Source: Muricauda sp. MAR_2010_75
GTDB lineage: Bacteria; Bacteroidota; Bacteroidia; Flavobacteriales; Flavobacteriaceae
Length of the DNA: 64,000 bases
Direction: 5' to 3'
Assembly: GCF_000745185.1 (NCBI RefSeq)
Contig: NZ_JQNJ01000001.1
Location: forward strand, 558,001-622,000
In this document: positions 18,405 through 26,710 of the stretch, in pieces
How positions within the stretch are numbered: the stretch's first letter is position 1
Layout of the letters: every line of letters begins with the position of its first letter
Notes under the pieces: generated by a model
What the model was told of the DNA's origin: nothing
Seen by the model: only the letters and a program-made list of their open reading frames with translations
Databases searched by the model: none
Position numbers and translations under genes: made by a program

Positions 18405-20081
18405 TTAAGCTTTTTTATTCGTTTGTTCTTCCACAAATTGACCGAGTGCTTTATAGGACTCCATCAATTTGGCATAGGTTTCCACTTGGGAAGCCTGCGG
18501 GAAATATTCCGCTTCAAATTCACTGCCCATAACCTTGCTTGCTTCAATTACGGATTCGTAAACCCCAGCTGCCGTGGCCGCATAGATGGCTGCTCCCAAA
18601 GCAGGTGCCTGATCAGATTCGGCTACTTTAATTGGCATATTCAAAACGTTGGCCAAGGTCTGCATGATAAAGGGTGACTTTCTGGCCACACCTCCAATAC
18701 CAATAACCGATTCAATCTTCACACCTTCTTCCTCGAATCGGTCCACAATCATTTTGGAACCAAAACAGATGGCATTGACCAAGGCCTTAAAAATATGAGG
18801 CGCTTTTGTTCCCAATGAGATTCCGGTTATGGCGCTCTTCAATTCTTGGTTGGCATCGGGCGTTCTTCGTCCGTTAATCCAGTCCAACGCCATGGGCACC
18901 ACTTCTGAAAGTGGAATGGCCTCTGCTTGTTCTGCTAAAGTCCGAATAAACTTGGCTTCAACTTCTTCTTGCAATTGTTTCTTCTGCTCATCGGACAAAA
19001 CGGATGATTTCATCACCAAATTATCCAACGGCCAAGCCAGCACAGTTTTAAACCACGCCAAGACATCGCCAAATGCAGACTGACCTGCTTCCAATCCCAT
19101 CAATCCCGGGATTACGGAGCCATCAACCTGACCACAAATTCCTTTTACGGTTTTATCGCCAACCGCATCGTGGGTAGACACCATGATATCGCAAGTGGAA
19201 GTACCCATCACCCGAACGAGTGCATGGTGGTCCACTTTGGCCCCCACTGCTCCGGCATGGGCATCAAAGGTTCCCACGGCCAATACGGTATTGGTGGTAA
19301 GTCCCAATTTGTTGGCCCACTCCTCATTCAAATGACCTGCAATCTCGTTGGACGTATAGGTTTCATCATACAATTTATCCCGAAGGGATGCCAAATATGG
19401 ATCTAACTTGGACAAAAATTCTTGGGATGGCAATCCACCCCAGCTTTCATGCCACATGGCCTTGTGACCGGCAGCACATCTGCTTCGTTTGAATGTTTCT
19501 AAATCTTTATGGTCTGCCAATAGATACGTGATGAAATCACAATGTTCCATCCATGTGTGGGTAGCTTCAACAACATTTTTATCTTCCCGAGCTACATGAA
19601 GAATCTTGGCCCAAAACCATTCGGAGGAATAAATACCTCCTTCATATTTGGTATAATCCTCACCGCCCCAGCTTCTGGCCAGTTCATTGATTTCATTGGC
19701 TTCTTTTACTGCTGTGTGGTCCTTCCACAATACCATCATGGCATTGGGATTTTCCTGAAATCCTTCGACCAAGGCCAAAGGGGTTCCATCTTTTGTCAAA
19801 GGCATGGGTGATGAACCTGTAGTATCTATACAAATTCCCAAAACGGTTTCTGGATTTACACCACTTTGCGATACCACCGCTTTGATGGTATGTTCCAAAC
19901 CTTCAATATGATCCAAGGGATGCTGCCTAAACTGGTTGATACCAGGTTTACAGTATTTCTGTTCTTTCCAGCGCGGATACCAAAAGACCTCTGAGGCCAA
20001 CTCCGCTCCATTTTCCGTATCAATCAAAACCGCTCTAACCGAGTCGGAACCATAATCCAATCCTATTACGTACTTTTTCAT
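18405..20081 (-). CDS. araB: Ribulokinase
   Basis: FGGY-family carbohydrate kinase of 558 residues. The N-terminal ATP-phosphate loop is YVIGLDYGSDSVRAVLID, the substrate part carries GTFDAHAGAVGA, and the C-terminal adenosine motif is IGIGGVARKSPF with DQAPALGAAIYAA. It phosphorylates L-ribulose to L-ribulose 5-phosphate. It directly precedes araD and lies 48 bp after the GH51 lipoprotein gene in the arabinose operon. Confidence 0.97.
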   Translation of the reverse strand: MKKYVIGLDYGSDSVRAVLIDTENGAELASEVFWYPRWKEQKYCKPGINQFRQHPLDHIEGLEHTIKAVVSQSGVNPETVLGICIDTTGSSPMPLTKDGTPLALVEGFQENPNAMMVLWKDHTAVKEANEINELARSWGGEDYTKYEGGIYSSEWFWAKILHVAREDKNVVEATHTWMEHCDFITYLLADHKDLETFKRSRCAAGHKAMWHESWGGLPSQEFLSKLDPYLASLRDKLYDETYTSNEIAGHLNEEWANKLGLTTNTVLAVGTFDAHAGAVGAKVDHHALVRVMGTSTCDIMVSTHDAVGDKTVKGICGQVDGSVIPGLMGLEAGQSAFGDVLAWFKTVLAWPLDNLVMKSSVLSDEQKKQLQEEVEAKFIRTLAEQAEAIPLSEVVPMALDWINGRRTPDANQELKSAITGISLGTKAPHIFKALVNAICFGSKMIVDRFEEEGVKIESVIGIGGVARKSPFIMQTLANVLNMPIKVAESDQAPALGAAIYAATAAGVYESVIEASKVMGSEFEAEYFPQASQVETYAKLMESYKALGQFVEEQTNKKA

Positions 20082-20129
20082 TGTGTTGGTTAGTGTCTGG
20101 GACTTCTTTTTGACCCAAAAAACTTTATT

Positions 20130-22151
20130 TTACTGTATTTTAATTTTTAAGACATTCATTGAATAGGGTTCAACAGTAACCTCAACTACCTCAGCACTAG
20201 TCTCAAAGGTACTTTCTTTTGGGCTTATTAAGTCTGGAGATTCGAATGAATTTACCGCTCGTAAATTGTTGTTTTGAAGGGTGAGCATTGTTCCTGTTTT
20301 ATCTAGATTTCCATTATTGGTGGTAAGCTTCAATGCTTGTGGATGCGATTCGGTATTTACTATTTTTACAATTAGCTCACCTGTATTGGCATCTTTAACC
20401 GCACTGGCATACAATCCTTCTTGCCCTATCAAGGGTTTTCCGTTTTCCGATATTCCCAACAAATCTGTCCCTGCATTAGTAGCATACATTTTTTGCACTT
20501 GATAATTGGCGGTACCGTAAGATTCCAAATTATTGAACCATATCATGTCCGGAGTCCATTGCCATGCATCGGCATGTGCCATAAGGGGAGCATACGAAGT
20601 AAGCTGAACCACTTCCGCATTACGTTCCAATCCCGTCATAAAAGCGGCTTCGGAGAGAGCACAATCCCAATTGTTTTCATTATCAGGACTTGCAATGGCC
20701 ACGCTTTGCGCAGCATATTCACCTGCAAAGACCTTGGGCCCATTTCGGTCATAGCTGTCATATCTTGTTGCATTGTCCCGGAACCATTGTGGAGGACGGT
20801 AATAGTGTTCATCCACAATCTCAGCATTCATTTCTTTAAGTTGTTCCCATCCGTATTCAAAATAATCGCCATCGGGGAAAGGTCCACTTCCTGAAACAAT
20901 GATAATTTCTGGATATTGCTCCTTGAGTGCCTTTTCAAAAATGGCATAGCGTTCAATATAAGCGGGACCCCATTGTTCATTTCCAATACCGATGTACTTC
21001 ATATTGAAGGGTTCTGGATGACCCATATTGGCCCTTACCTTACCCCAAGCGGTATTGGTGTCTCCGTTGGCAAATTCGATAAGATCTAATGCATCTTGTA
21101 CATAGGGATCCAATTCATCCAATGGCACCAACTCTCCTGTGTTGAACTGGCAAGCGATACCACATCCCAAAATGGGAAGCGGTTCGGCACCCATATCTTC
21201 TGATAGCTGGAAATACTCGAAAAATCCCAAACCAAAACTCTGATAGTAATCCGGAGTGGGTCTATGACCGAACTCTGTGTTCCAGCGATTCACCAAAATC
21301 TCCCGGTCTTCAATGTCACCAACGGTTTTTTTCCACTGATAGCGTCTGGCCAAGGTTCTTCCTTCTACAATGCATCCCCCTGGAAAACGCAGAAATCCAG
21401 GGTTCATATCATCCAACAGCTGTACCAAATCTTTGCGAAGCCCTTTTTTTCTTCCTTTCCAAGTATCTTGGGGAAACAAGGAAATCATATCCAAATCTAT
21501 CGCGCCTGTACCTTCAAAAGTAATCTTGACTTTGGCCTTCATTTCAGATTTGCTGACCATAAAACTGGATTCATAGGTCTTCCACGAATCACTATCCGGA
21601 CTGATGGAAGTTTCCCCCAATACCTGATCTAGAGAGTCAACCACTTGAAGGTTTATTTTTTGAATATTGCCTGAATGTTTGGCAACGTCTATGGAAAAAT
21701 CATACTGGGCACCTTCTTTGACCCCCATACCTCGGAAACCTTCATTTATCAAGACATAGCCTTGATCACTGTTGACCGCAACCCGAGCGTAATTATGGTT
21801 GTTGGTATCCCCAGCATATTTCACAATACTTAAAATACCCGATTCAGCATTATAGGAGTGTCTATCACTATTGGGCTCTACCCAGCCTGTTTTTGGCAAG
21901 GTAAATTCAAAGGAACGGTTCTTTATCATTTCGGCATAAATGCCGCCATCAGCCGCAAAGTTGATATCCTCAAAAAACACACCGTACATGGTTGGTTGAA
22001 TCTTTATTCCGGTATCGCCCAAATCAACCACAAGATTACGGTTTACCACTTTAGCACCTTCAATGGTATCCTTTTTCTCTGTTTTACAAGAGACAAGGCT
22101 CACCACTATGGCCAGTCCCATTACATATTTCACCATTGAATGCCTCATCAT
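20130..22151 (-). CDS. GH51 alpha-L-arabinofuranosidase, lipoprotein with CBM-like N-domain
   Basis: Lipoprotein signal (VSLVSC lipobox). Residues about 60-220 form a carbohydrate-binding jelly-roll-like domain (CBM4/9-type), as in Bacteroides arabinan and arabinoxylan GH51 enzymes. The (beta/alpha)8 domain follows, with acid/base Glu about 392 in GIGNEQWGP and nucleophile Glu about 478 in VFAGEYAAQ; a C-terminal beta domain completes the family layout. It removes terminal alpha-L-arabinofuranose from arabinan, arabinoxylan or glycoprotein side chains. Located 13 bp after the GH127 gene in the arabinose operon. Exact linkage preference unknown. Confidence 0.95.
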   Translation of the reverse strand: MMRHSMVKYVMGLAIVVSLVSCKTEKKDTIEGAKVVNRNLVVDLGDTGIKIQPTMYGVFFEDINFAADGGIYAEMIKNRSFEFTLPKTGWVEPNSDRHSYNAESGILSIVKYAGDTNNHNYARVAVNSDQGYVLINEGFRGMGVKEGAQYDFSIDVAKHSGNIQKINLQVVDSLDQVLGETSISPDSDSWKTYESSFMVSKSEMKAKVKITFEGTGAIDLDMISLFPQDTWKGRKKGLRKDLVQLLDDMNPGFLRFPGGCIVEGRTLARRYQWKKTVGDIEDREILVNRWNTEFGHRPTPDYYQSFGLGFFEYFQLSEDMGAEPLPILGCGIACQFNTGELVPLDELDPYVQDALDLIEFANGDTNTAWGKVRANMGHPEPFNMKYIGIGNEQWGPAYIERYAIFEKALKEQYPEIIIVSGSGPFPDGDYFEYGWEQLKEMNAEIVDEHYYRPPQWFRDNATRYDSYDRNGPKVFAGEYAAQSVAIASPDNENNWDCALSEAAFMTGLERNAEVVQLTSYAPLMAHADAWQWTPDMIWFNNLESYGTANYQVQKMYATNAGTDLLGISENGKPLIGQEGLYASAVKDANTGELIVKIVNTESHPQALKLTTNNGNLDKTGTMLTLQNNNLRAVNSFESPDLISPKESTFETSAEVVEVTVEPYSMNVLKIKIQ

Positions 22152-22164
22152 TGTTCCGCTTTTG

Positions 22165-24138
22165 CTAGTTAGTTTCTGTGGGTAGCCATACCTTCATTTT
22201 ACCTACGCCCCTATTGGACCAAGCATAGTATGGTATAGCGGTTAAATTATCATTGGAGATAGTGGTTACGCCCCCCAATAAGTCAGGTTGCATCTCCACC
22301 TGAAACTGATCGTTGGAAGTCAATTTGATGTTATCAAAATCTCCTTTGTTATCAATCTCTTCCACGGCGTATACGATGGGTCCGTATTCCAAGGACATTT
22401 TGCCCTGGTCTTCTTCCACCAATGGGTTGGCAATAACTTTTCGTACTTCCATGGGGAACTCCAAATTCACTACATCGCCAGCTTTCCATTCACGGGTTAC
22501 AGTATAGTAGCCATTGTCTGCAGTTGCATCAATGGATTCTCCGTTTATAGTTATGGAGTTGTTCTCATCCACTGGATTGGCATAGTGATATAGGTCACTG
22601 GGCAACACCTCGTTTCTTGCCCATCCGGGAACCCTGAACTTCATGGTAAATTCACCAGCTTCATCAGGATCAACAGTTAGTTTCACTTTTCCGTCCCATG
22701 GATAGGATGTTTCCTGCGATACCTGAATGGCTTGATCTTTAAGATCAACCGTGGCATCGTTGGCTGCATAAAGGTTTACAAATATGGTATCGTCAGTCTT
22801 AGAATAGATCAAACCGGGCATAGCGGGAATAAAACGGATAACATTGGTTGGACAGCACGAACAATCGAACCAATCCTTACGTGTGCACGCCCCCTGATTG
22901 AACTTATAAACCCCATCGGACTCCAAGGCATTAGGATAGAAAAATTTCTCACCGTCCAATGAAAGTCCTGAGATAAGACCATTATATAAAGTTCTCTCAA
23001 TGACATCAAAATATTTTACATCTCCGGTTAGATTATGTAATCTGTGATTCCAATATACATCCCCGATGGAAGCACAGGTCTCGTTATAAGCCGTTAAATT
23101 GGGCAACTCGTAGTTTTCACCAAAAGACTCTCCTTCATGTCTTGCGCCAATACCTCCGGTAACATACATTTTCTTGGTCACCATATTGTCCCAAAGTGCA
23201 TTTACCGCTTTTAGATAAGCTGTATCTTTTTCAATGGCGGCTATATCCGTCATCCCGGCATACATATACACTGCGCGAACGGCATGGCCTACTACCTCAT
23301 CTTGCTCTGTTACCGGCAAATGGTCTTGTGAATAGGGTCCGAAAAGTTCATGGTTTTCTGGGTCACCCCTATGATCTAAGAAGTATTTGGCCAAGTCAAA
23401 ATATTCTTTTTTACCCGTAACCTCATATAATTTGATAAGTCCGGTCTCTATAATCTGGTGACCGGGAACGGCTGCAATCTTTCCTTCTCCATCCCCAAAG
23501 GTTTCTACCATAAGGTCGGCATTCTTAAGGGCGATGTCCAAGAAATTACGCTTTCCAGTAGCCTTATAGTGCACTGCGGCGGCCTCAAACAAATGACCTG
23601 CATTGTACAGTTCATGGCTCATGGCGAGATATTCCCATCGTTTTCCTTCTTCTACCTTAACCCATTCCGCTGGTGGTTTTGCAGGATTTATGGTCCTCCA
23701 AGTGGTGAGATAACCATCTTCTTCCTGTCCCACTTTAATAATGGACACCAAGGAATCCAACAAGGATTCCAATTGCGGGTTTGGCGCACTGATCAAGGAG
23801 TTGGATGCTCCTTCAATAATCTTGTAGACATCGGTATCATCAAAGGGCATGGCCCCTTTTACCGTTCCTTCCATCTGCCCTCCAGCGATCAGGAAATTGT
23901 CAAAACGCCCTTCCTCGTTACATTTCTCAATGGCAAATTCAATGGTTTTTTCCTGGACCCTTTCAATAATGGGTAACCAAAATTCATCCTTCAATTTTAC
24001 ATTTCTGATGTTTATGGCTTCAATGGGATAGCCCTCCTTCACCTTTGCCTCTGGGGCATCTTCTTGTTTTTGGGTATCCGTCTTGCACGATGCCAAAAGG
24101 GCCAAAAGACCCACTGCTAGAATTAATCCTTTTTTCAT
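22165..24138 (-). CDS. GH127 beta-L-arabinofuranosidase, lipoprotein
   Basis: Lipoprotein signal (LLASC lipobox). Family GH127 (formerly DUF1680): an (alpha/alpha)6 barrel with Zn-thiolate catalytic site. Ligand Glu about 353 and Cys about 355 are in YNETCASIG, and the Cys pair about 428-429, including the nucleophile, is in DCSCCPTN; these match the HypBA1 arrangement. HypBA1-type enzymes release L-arabinose from beta-1,2-linked arabinobiose and from arabinosyl-hydroxyproline of extensin. Flanked by two GH51 genes (13 bp and 7 bp), so alpha- and beta-linked arabinofuranose can be cleaved by one operon. Confidence 0.95.
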   Translation of the reverse strand: MKKGLILAVGLLALLASCKTDTQKQEDAPEAKVKEGYPIEAINIRNVKLKDEFWLPIIERVQEKTIEFAIEKCNEEGRFDNFLIAGGQMEGTVKGAMPFDDTDVYKIIEGASNSLISAPNPQLESLLDSLVSIIKVGQEEDGYLTTWRTINPAKPPAEWVKVEEGKRWEYLAMSHELYNAGHLFEAAAVHYKATGKRNFLDIALKNADLMVETFGDGEGKIAAVPGHQIIETGLIKLYEVTGKKEYFDLAKYFLDHRGDPENHELFGPYSQDHLPVTEQDEVVGHAVRAVYMYAGMTDIAAIEKDTAYLKAVNALWDNMVTKKMYVTGGIGARHEGESFGENYELPNLTAYNETCASIGDVYWNHRLHNLTGDVKYFDVIERTLYNGLISGLSLDGEKFFYPNALESDGVYKFNQGACTRKDWFDCSCCPTNVIRFIPAMPGLIYSKTDDTIFVNLYAANDATVDLKDQAIQVSQETSYPWDGKVKLTVDPDEAGEFTMKFRVPGWARNEVLPSDLYHYANPVDENNSITINGESIDATADNGYYTVTREWKAGDVVNLEFPMEVRKVIANPLVEEDQGKMSLEYGPIVYAVEEIDNKGDFDNIKLTSNDQFQVEMQPDLLGGVTTISNDNLTAIPYYAWSNRGVGKMKVWLPTETN

Positions 24139-24145
24139 TTTTTTA

Positions 24146-25699
24146 TTATTTTCCTTCTAATACGATAAGTGAGTGCGCAGGCACTTGAATGGTGAGCACA
24201 CCTTTTCTGAGTTTAAAATCTTTGAATTCACCAGGCACAACCTTTTCAGGATTGTTGAACGAGTTGTGATCCTGAAGTTTTTCTGATGTCAGTATTTGAG
24301 CCTTAATGTTTTTGATATCTAGGTCGGCTACATTTACTTCTACTGCTTTTTCAGCTTGGGAATCGATATTGACCAAGGAAATGTGGACCGTATTGTCCGC
24401 ATCTTTTGATGCCGATACCGATATGGTAGGAAGCCCACGGTACTGGGCGTTGTTCTCAATTTTTGAAGGAAGCAACATTGCATCTTGGTGCACCTTGTAC
24501 ATGTTCATCACATGATAGGTAGGCGTCTTGATCATTTTTTCCTCATCGGTGAGAATCACAGCCTGCAGTACATTGACCATTTGGGCCAAATTCGCCATTT
24601 TTACCCGTTTTGCATGATTGTTAAAGGTATTGAGTACAGTACCGGCAATCATTACATCCCGGATAGTATTTTGTTGGTAGAGCACACCATTCTGTACTTC
24701 GGGTTCAGCATCGTACCAACCACCCCATTCATCCACAAAAAGGTCTACCTTTCCATCGGGATCATACTTATCCATGATGGCAATATGCTTGGTCACATAC
24801 TCTTCCATTTTAAGGGCCTGCTCCATACTTTTGAAGTAGATTTCCTCATCAAAATTTACTGATGGTCCTTTGGCATTCCAATCAAAAACGGCATAGTCAT
24901 GCAAAGCAACCGCTTCCATTAGGCTATAAGGTACGTTCTTCATCAAGGTTTCGGTCCAATGGTAATCATCTTCGGAAGCGCCGGATGCAATTCTGTATAC
25001 TCCGCCAGTATTGTTCCAATCCGACATAAAGGTTGCATACTTTCTATAAATATCGGCATAGTACTCAGCAGTCATATTTCCACCGCAGCCCCACGTTTCA
25101 TTACCAACGCCCCAGTATTTTACATCCCAAGGTTTTTCTCTTCCGTTTTCCCGCCTCCAGTCAGCCATTGGGCTCACTCCGTCATGGTTGGTGTATTGCA
25201 TCCAATCTATCAATTCCTGAACGGTTCCACTCCCAACATTGGCAGACAGATAAGGTTCTGCACCCAATTCTTCACAGAGATTCAAGAAGTTATGTGTACC
25301 AAAACTGTTGTCTTCTGTTGTACCTCCCCACCAGCGGTTTACAATGGTTGGACGGTCTTCTTGGGGTCCAACACCATCTTTCCAGTGATAGGTGTCGGCA
25401 AAACAGCCACCGGGCCAACGCAAGTTGGGAATGTTCAACTCTTTTAGGGCTGCAATAATATCATTACGAACTCCTTCGGTATTGGGAATAACGGTATTCT
25501 CTTCTCCAACATAAAGGCCATCATAAATACATCGACCCAAATGTTCGGCAAAATGACCGTATATATGTTTGCTTATTTGTATAGAATCAGCATTCTTGCT
25601 AATTTGAATAGTTACCGGTTGCTGTGCTAAAAGCAATGAAGGTAAAACAAAGCCCAAAAAGACCATTGCATATTTTAAAACATGTGCACTAATTTTCAT
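24146..25699 (-). CDS. GH51 alpha-L-arabinofuranosidase, secreted
   Basis: First gene of the arabinose operon. Start set at 25699 (MKISAHVLKYAMVFLG), which gives a good signal peptide ending LLLAQQ. An in-frame ATG at 25735 would lie inside a terminator-like hairpin and spoil the signal peptide. No CBM precedes the GH51 barrel. Acid/base Glu about 201 is in GVGNETWGCGG and nucleophile Glu about 324 in FVDEWGGWYD. It removes alpha-L-arabinofuranose from oligosaccharides, probably in the periplasm. Length of 517 residues fits the short GH51 type. Confidence 0.95.
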   Translation of the reverse strand: MKISAHVLKYAMVFLGFVLPSLLLAQQPVTIQISKNADSIQISKHIYGHFAEHLGRCIYDGLYVGEENTVIPNTEGVRNDIIAALKELNIPNLRWPGGCFADTYHWKDGVGPQEDRPTIVNRWWGGTTEDNSFGTHNFLNLCEELGAEPYLSANVGSGTVQELIDWMQYTNHDGVSPMADWRRENGREKPWDVKYWGVGNETWGCGGNMTAEYYADIYRKYATFMSDWNNTGGVYRIASGASEDDYHWTETLMKNVPYSLMEAVALHDYAVFDWNAKGPSVNFDEEIYFKSMEQALKMEEYVTKHIAIMDKYDPDGKVDLFVDEWGGWYDAEPEVQNGVLYQQNTIRDVMIAGTVLNTFNNHAKRVKMANLAQMVNVLQAVILTDEEKMIKTPTYHVMNMYKVHQDAMLLPSKIENNAQYRGLPTISVSASKDADNTVHISLVNIDSQAEKAVEVNVADLDIKNIKAQILTSEKLQDHNSFNNPEKVVPGEFKDFKLRKGVLTIQVPAHSLIVLEGK

Positions 25700-25711
25700 A
25701 ACGGAAGGTTT

Positions 25712-25741
25712 AAAAAAAGGCCATGGCAAGACCATGGCCTT
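25712..25741 (-). terminator. Intrinsic terminator/attenuator hairpin in the arabinose operon leader
   Basis: On the minus strand a 10-bp perfect stem (25732-25741 with 25717-25726, loop TCTTG) is followed by seven T. It ends only 12 bp before the GH51 start codon at 25699. No minus-strand gene lies upstream before the divergent AraR gene, so operon transcripts must pass through it. This points to attenuation or a short leader RNA. The control mechanism is not visible. Confidence 0.7.
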
Positions 25742-25814
25742 ACTATAATTACTAAGCTTAAAACTAACTCAAAATAGGTTTCGCAAAGCGAGTTATCTAT
25801 CAATCAATTTTAAA

Positions 25815-25827
25815 GTGTATCTTACAC
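25815..25827. promoter_or_regulatory. Candidate AraR operator (GTGTA-N3-TACAC)
   Basis: A perfect 5-3-5 inverted repeat, GTGTATCTTACAC, lies in the 265-bp interval between araR and the arabinose operon. A second GTGT-N7-ACAC repeat is at 25881-25895. Their position fits autoregulation of araR and control of the operon. I did not compare them with published AraR consensus sites. Confidence 0.45.
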
Positions 25828-25964
25828 ACTAGTAAAGAACGTAAAGAATTTTGGATTTTGCAAGGATTAGCGTTAAAAAAGTGTTATGAAGACACCTAGA
25901 TTATTTTTTGTGTTTACCTTACAAACATTTGCTTAACATAATTAGATTTAGGATTTTAGTCCTC

Positions 25965-26702
25965 ATGAAAATAATCAACAACCTAGAAGAAGCCGAAGAT
26001 ATAAATATGCAACTCAATTATTATGACAAAGAAGATCAGGTGCTTTTGGCCGTTGACTGCATCATTTTTGGCTTTGATAAGGAAAACCTGAAAATACTGC
26101 TCATTAAACGAAATTTTGAACCAGAAAAGGGTAAATGGTCCTTAATTGGTGGTTTCTTAAAGAAGAATGAAAATCTTGATCAAGCAGCAGTTCGGGTACT
26201 GCACACGCTCACAGGGCTCAGCGATATTTATATGGAACAGTTGTACACCTTTAGCAAAATAGATCGTGATCCTGGCCAGCGAACCATCTCTGTTTCCTAT
26301 TATGCCCTCATTGATGTTGAATCCCACAAATTTGACGGCATTCAGATTGATTCGGCCCGATGGTTTGAACTTAATGAAGCCCCCGATTTAATCTTTGACC
26401 ACAATCAAATGGTACAAAGAGCCATGGCCCGGCTCCGAAGGAGAGCACTCACCAAGCCTATTGGGTTTGAACTGCTCCCCGAAAAATTTACCATGCGGCA
26501 GCTGCAAAATCTTTATGAATCTATCTTGGACAAAAAACTGGACAAGAGGAACTTCATCAATAAAATCAATTCATTGGATGTGCTCATCAAACTAGATGAA
26601 AAAGACATGACCGTTTCCCGTAAAGGTGCCTATCTCTATGTATTTGACAAGGAAAAATACAATAAGAAAGTAGAGGAAGACGGGTTTATCTTTAAGATCT
26701 AA
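25965..26702 (+). CDS. araR: AraR, Nudix-type transcriptional regulator of arabinose use
   Basis: N-terminal Nudix-like domain (residues about 20-150: VDCIIFGFDKENLKILLIKR, GKWSLIGGFLKKNENL) with a degenerate Nudix box, so probably non-hydrolytic and used as sugar sensor. A C-terminal winged helix follows (FTMRQLQNLYESILDKKLDK, KGAYLYVFDKEKY). This is the architecture of the Bacteroidota AraR/NrtR-like regulators, which repress arabinose genes and are released by L-arabinose. Start chosen at the ATG 25965; the in-frame TTG at 25908 adds residues that do not look like the family. Divergent from the arabinose operon; its stop is 8 bp from the convergent DUF5695 gene. Confidence 0.9.
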   Translation: MKIINNLEEAEDINMQLNYYDKEDQVLLAVDCIIFGFDKENLKILLIKRNFEPEKGKWSLIGGFLKKNENLDQAAVRVLHTLTGLSDIYMEQLYTFSKIDRDPGQRTISVSYYALIDVESHKFDGIQIDSARWFELNEAPDLIFDHNQMVQRAMARLRRRALTKPIGFELLPEKFTMRQLQNLYESILDKKLDKRNFINKINSLDVLIKLDEKDMTVSRKGAYLYVFDKEKYNKKVEEDGFIFKI

Positions 26703-26710
26703 TCTACTTT

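Noticed and set aside
20421..20894. 157-codon plus-strand frame opposite the GH51 lipoprotein gene
   Set aside because: Antisense shadow; the opposite strand carries both catalytic Glu motifs of GH51.
23458..23976. 172-codon plus-strand frame inside the GH127 gene
   Set aside because: Antisense shadow of a gene with an intact catalytic site; no family features.
25699..25735. Longer start for the first GH51 gene at ATG 25735
   Set aside because: The extension would be encoded by the terminator-like hairpin and would place polar and proline-rich residues before a good signal peptide.
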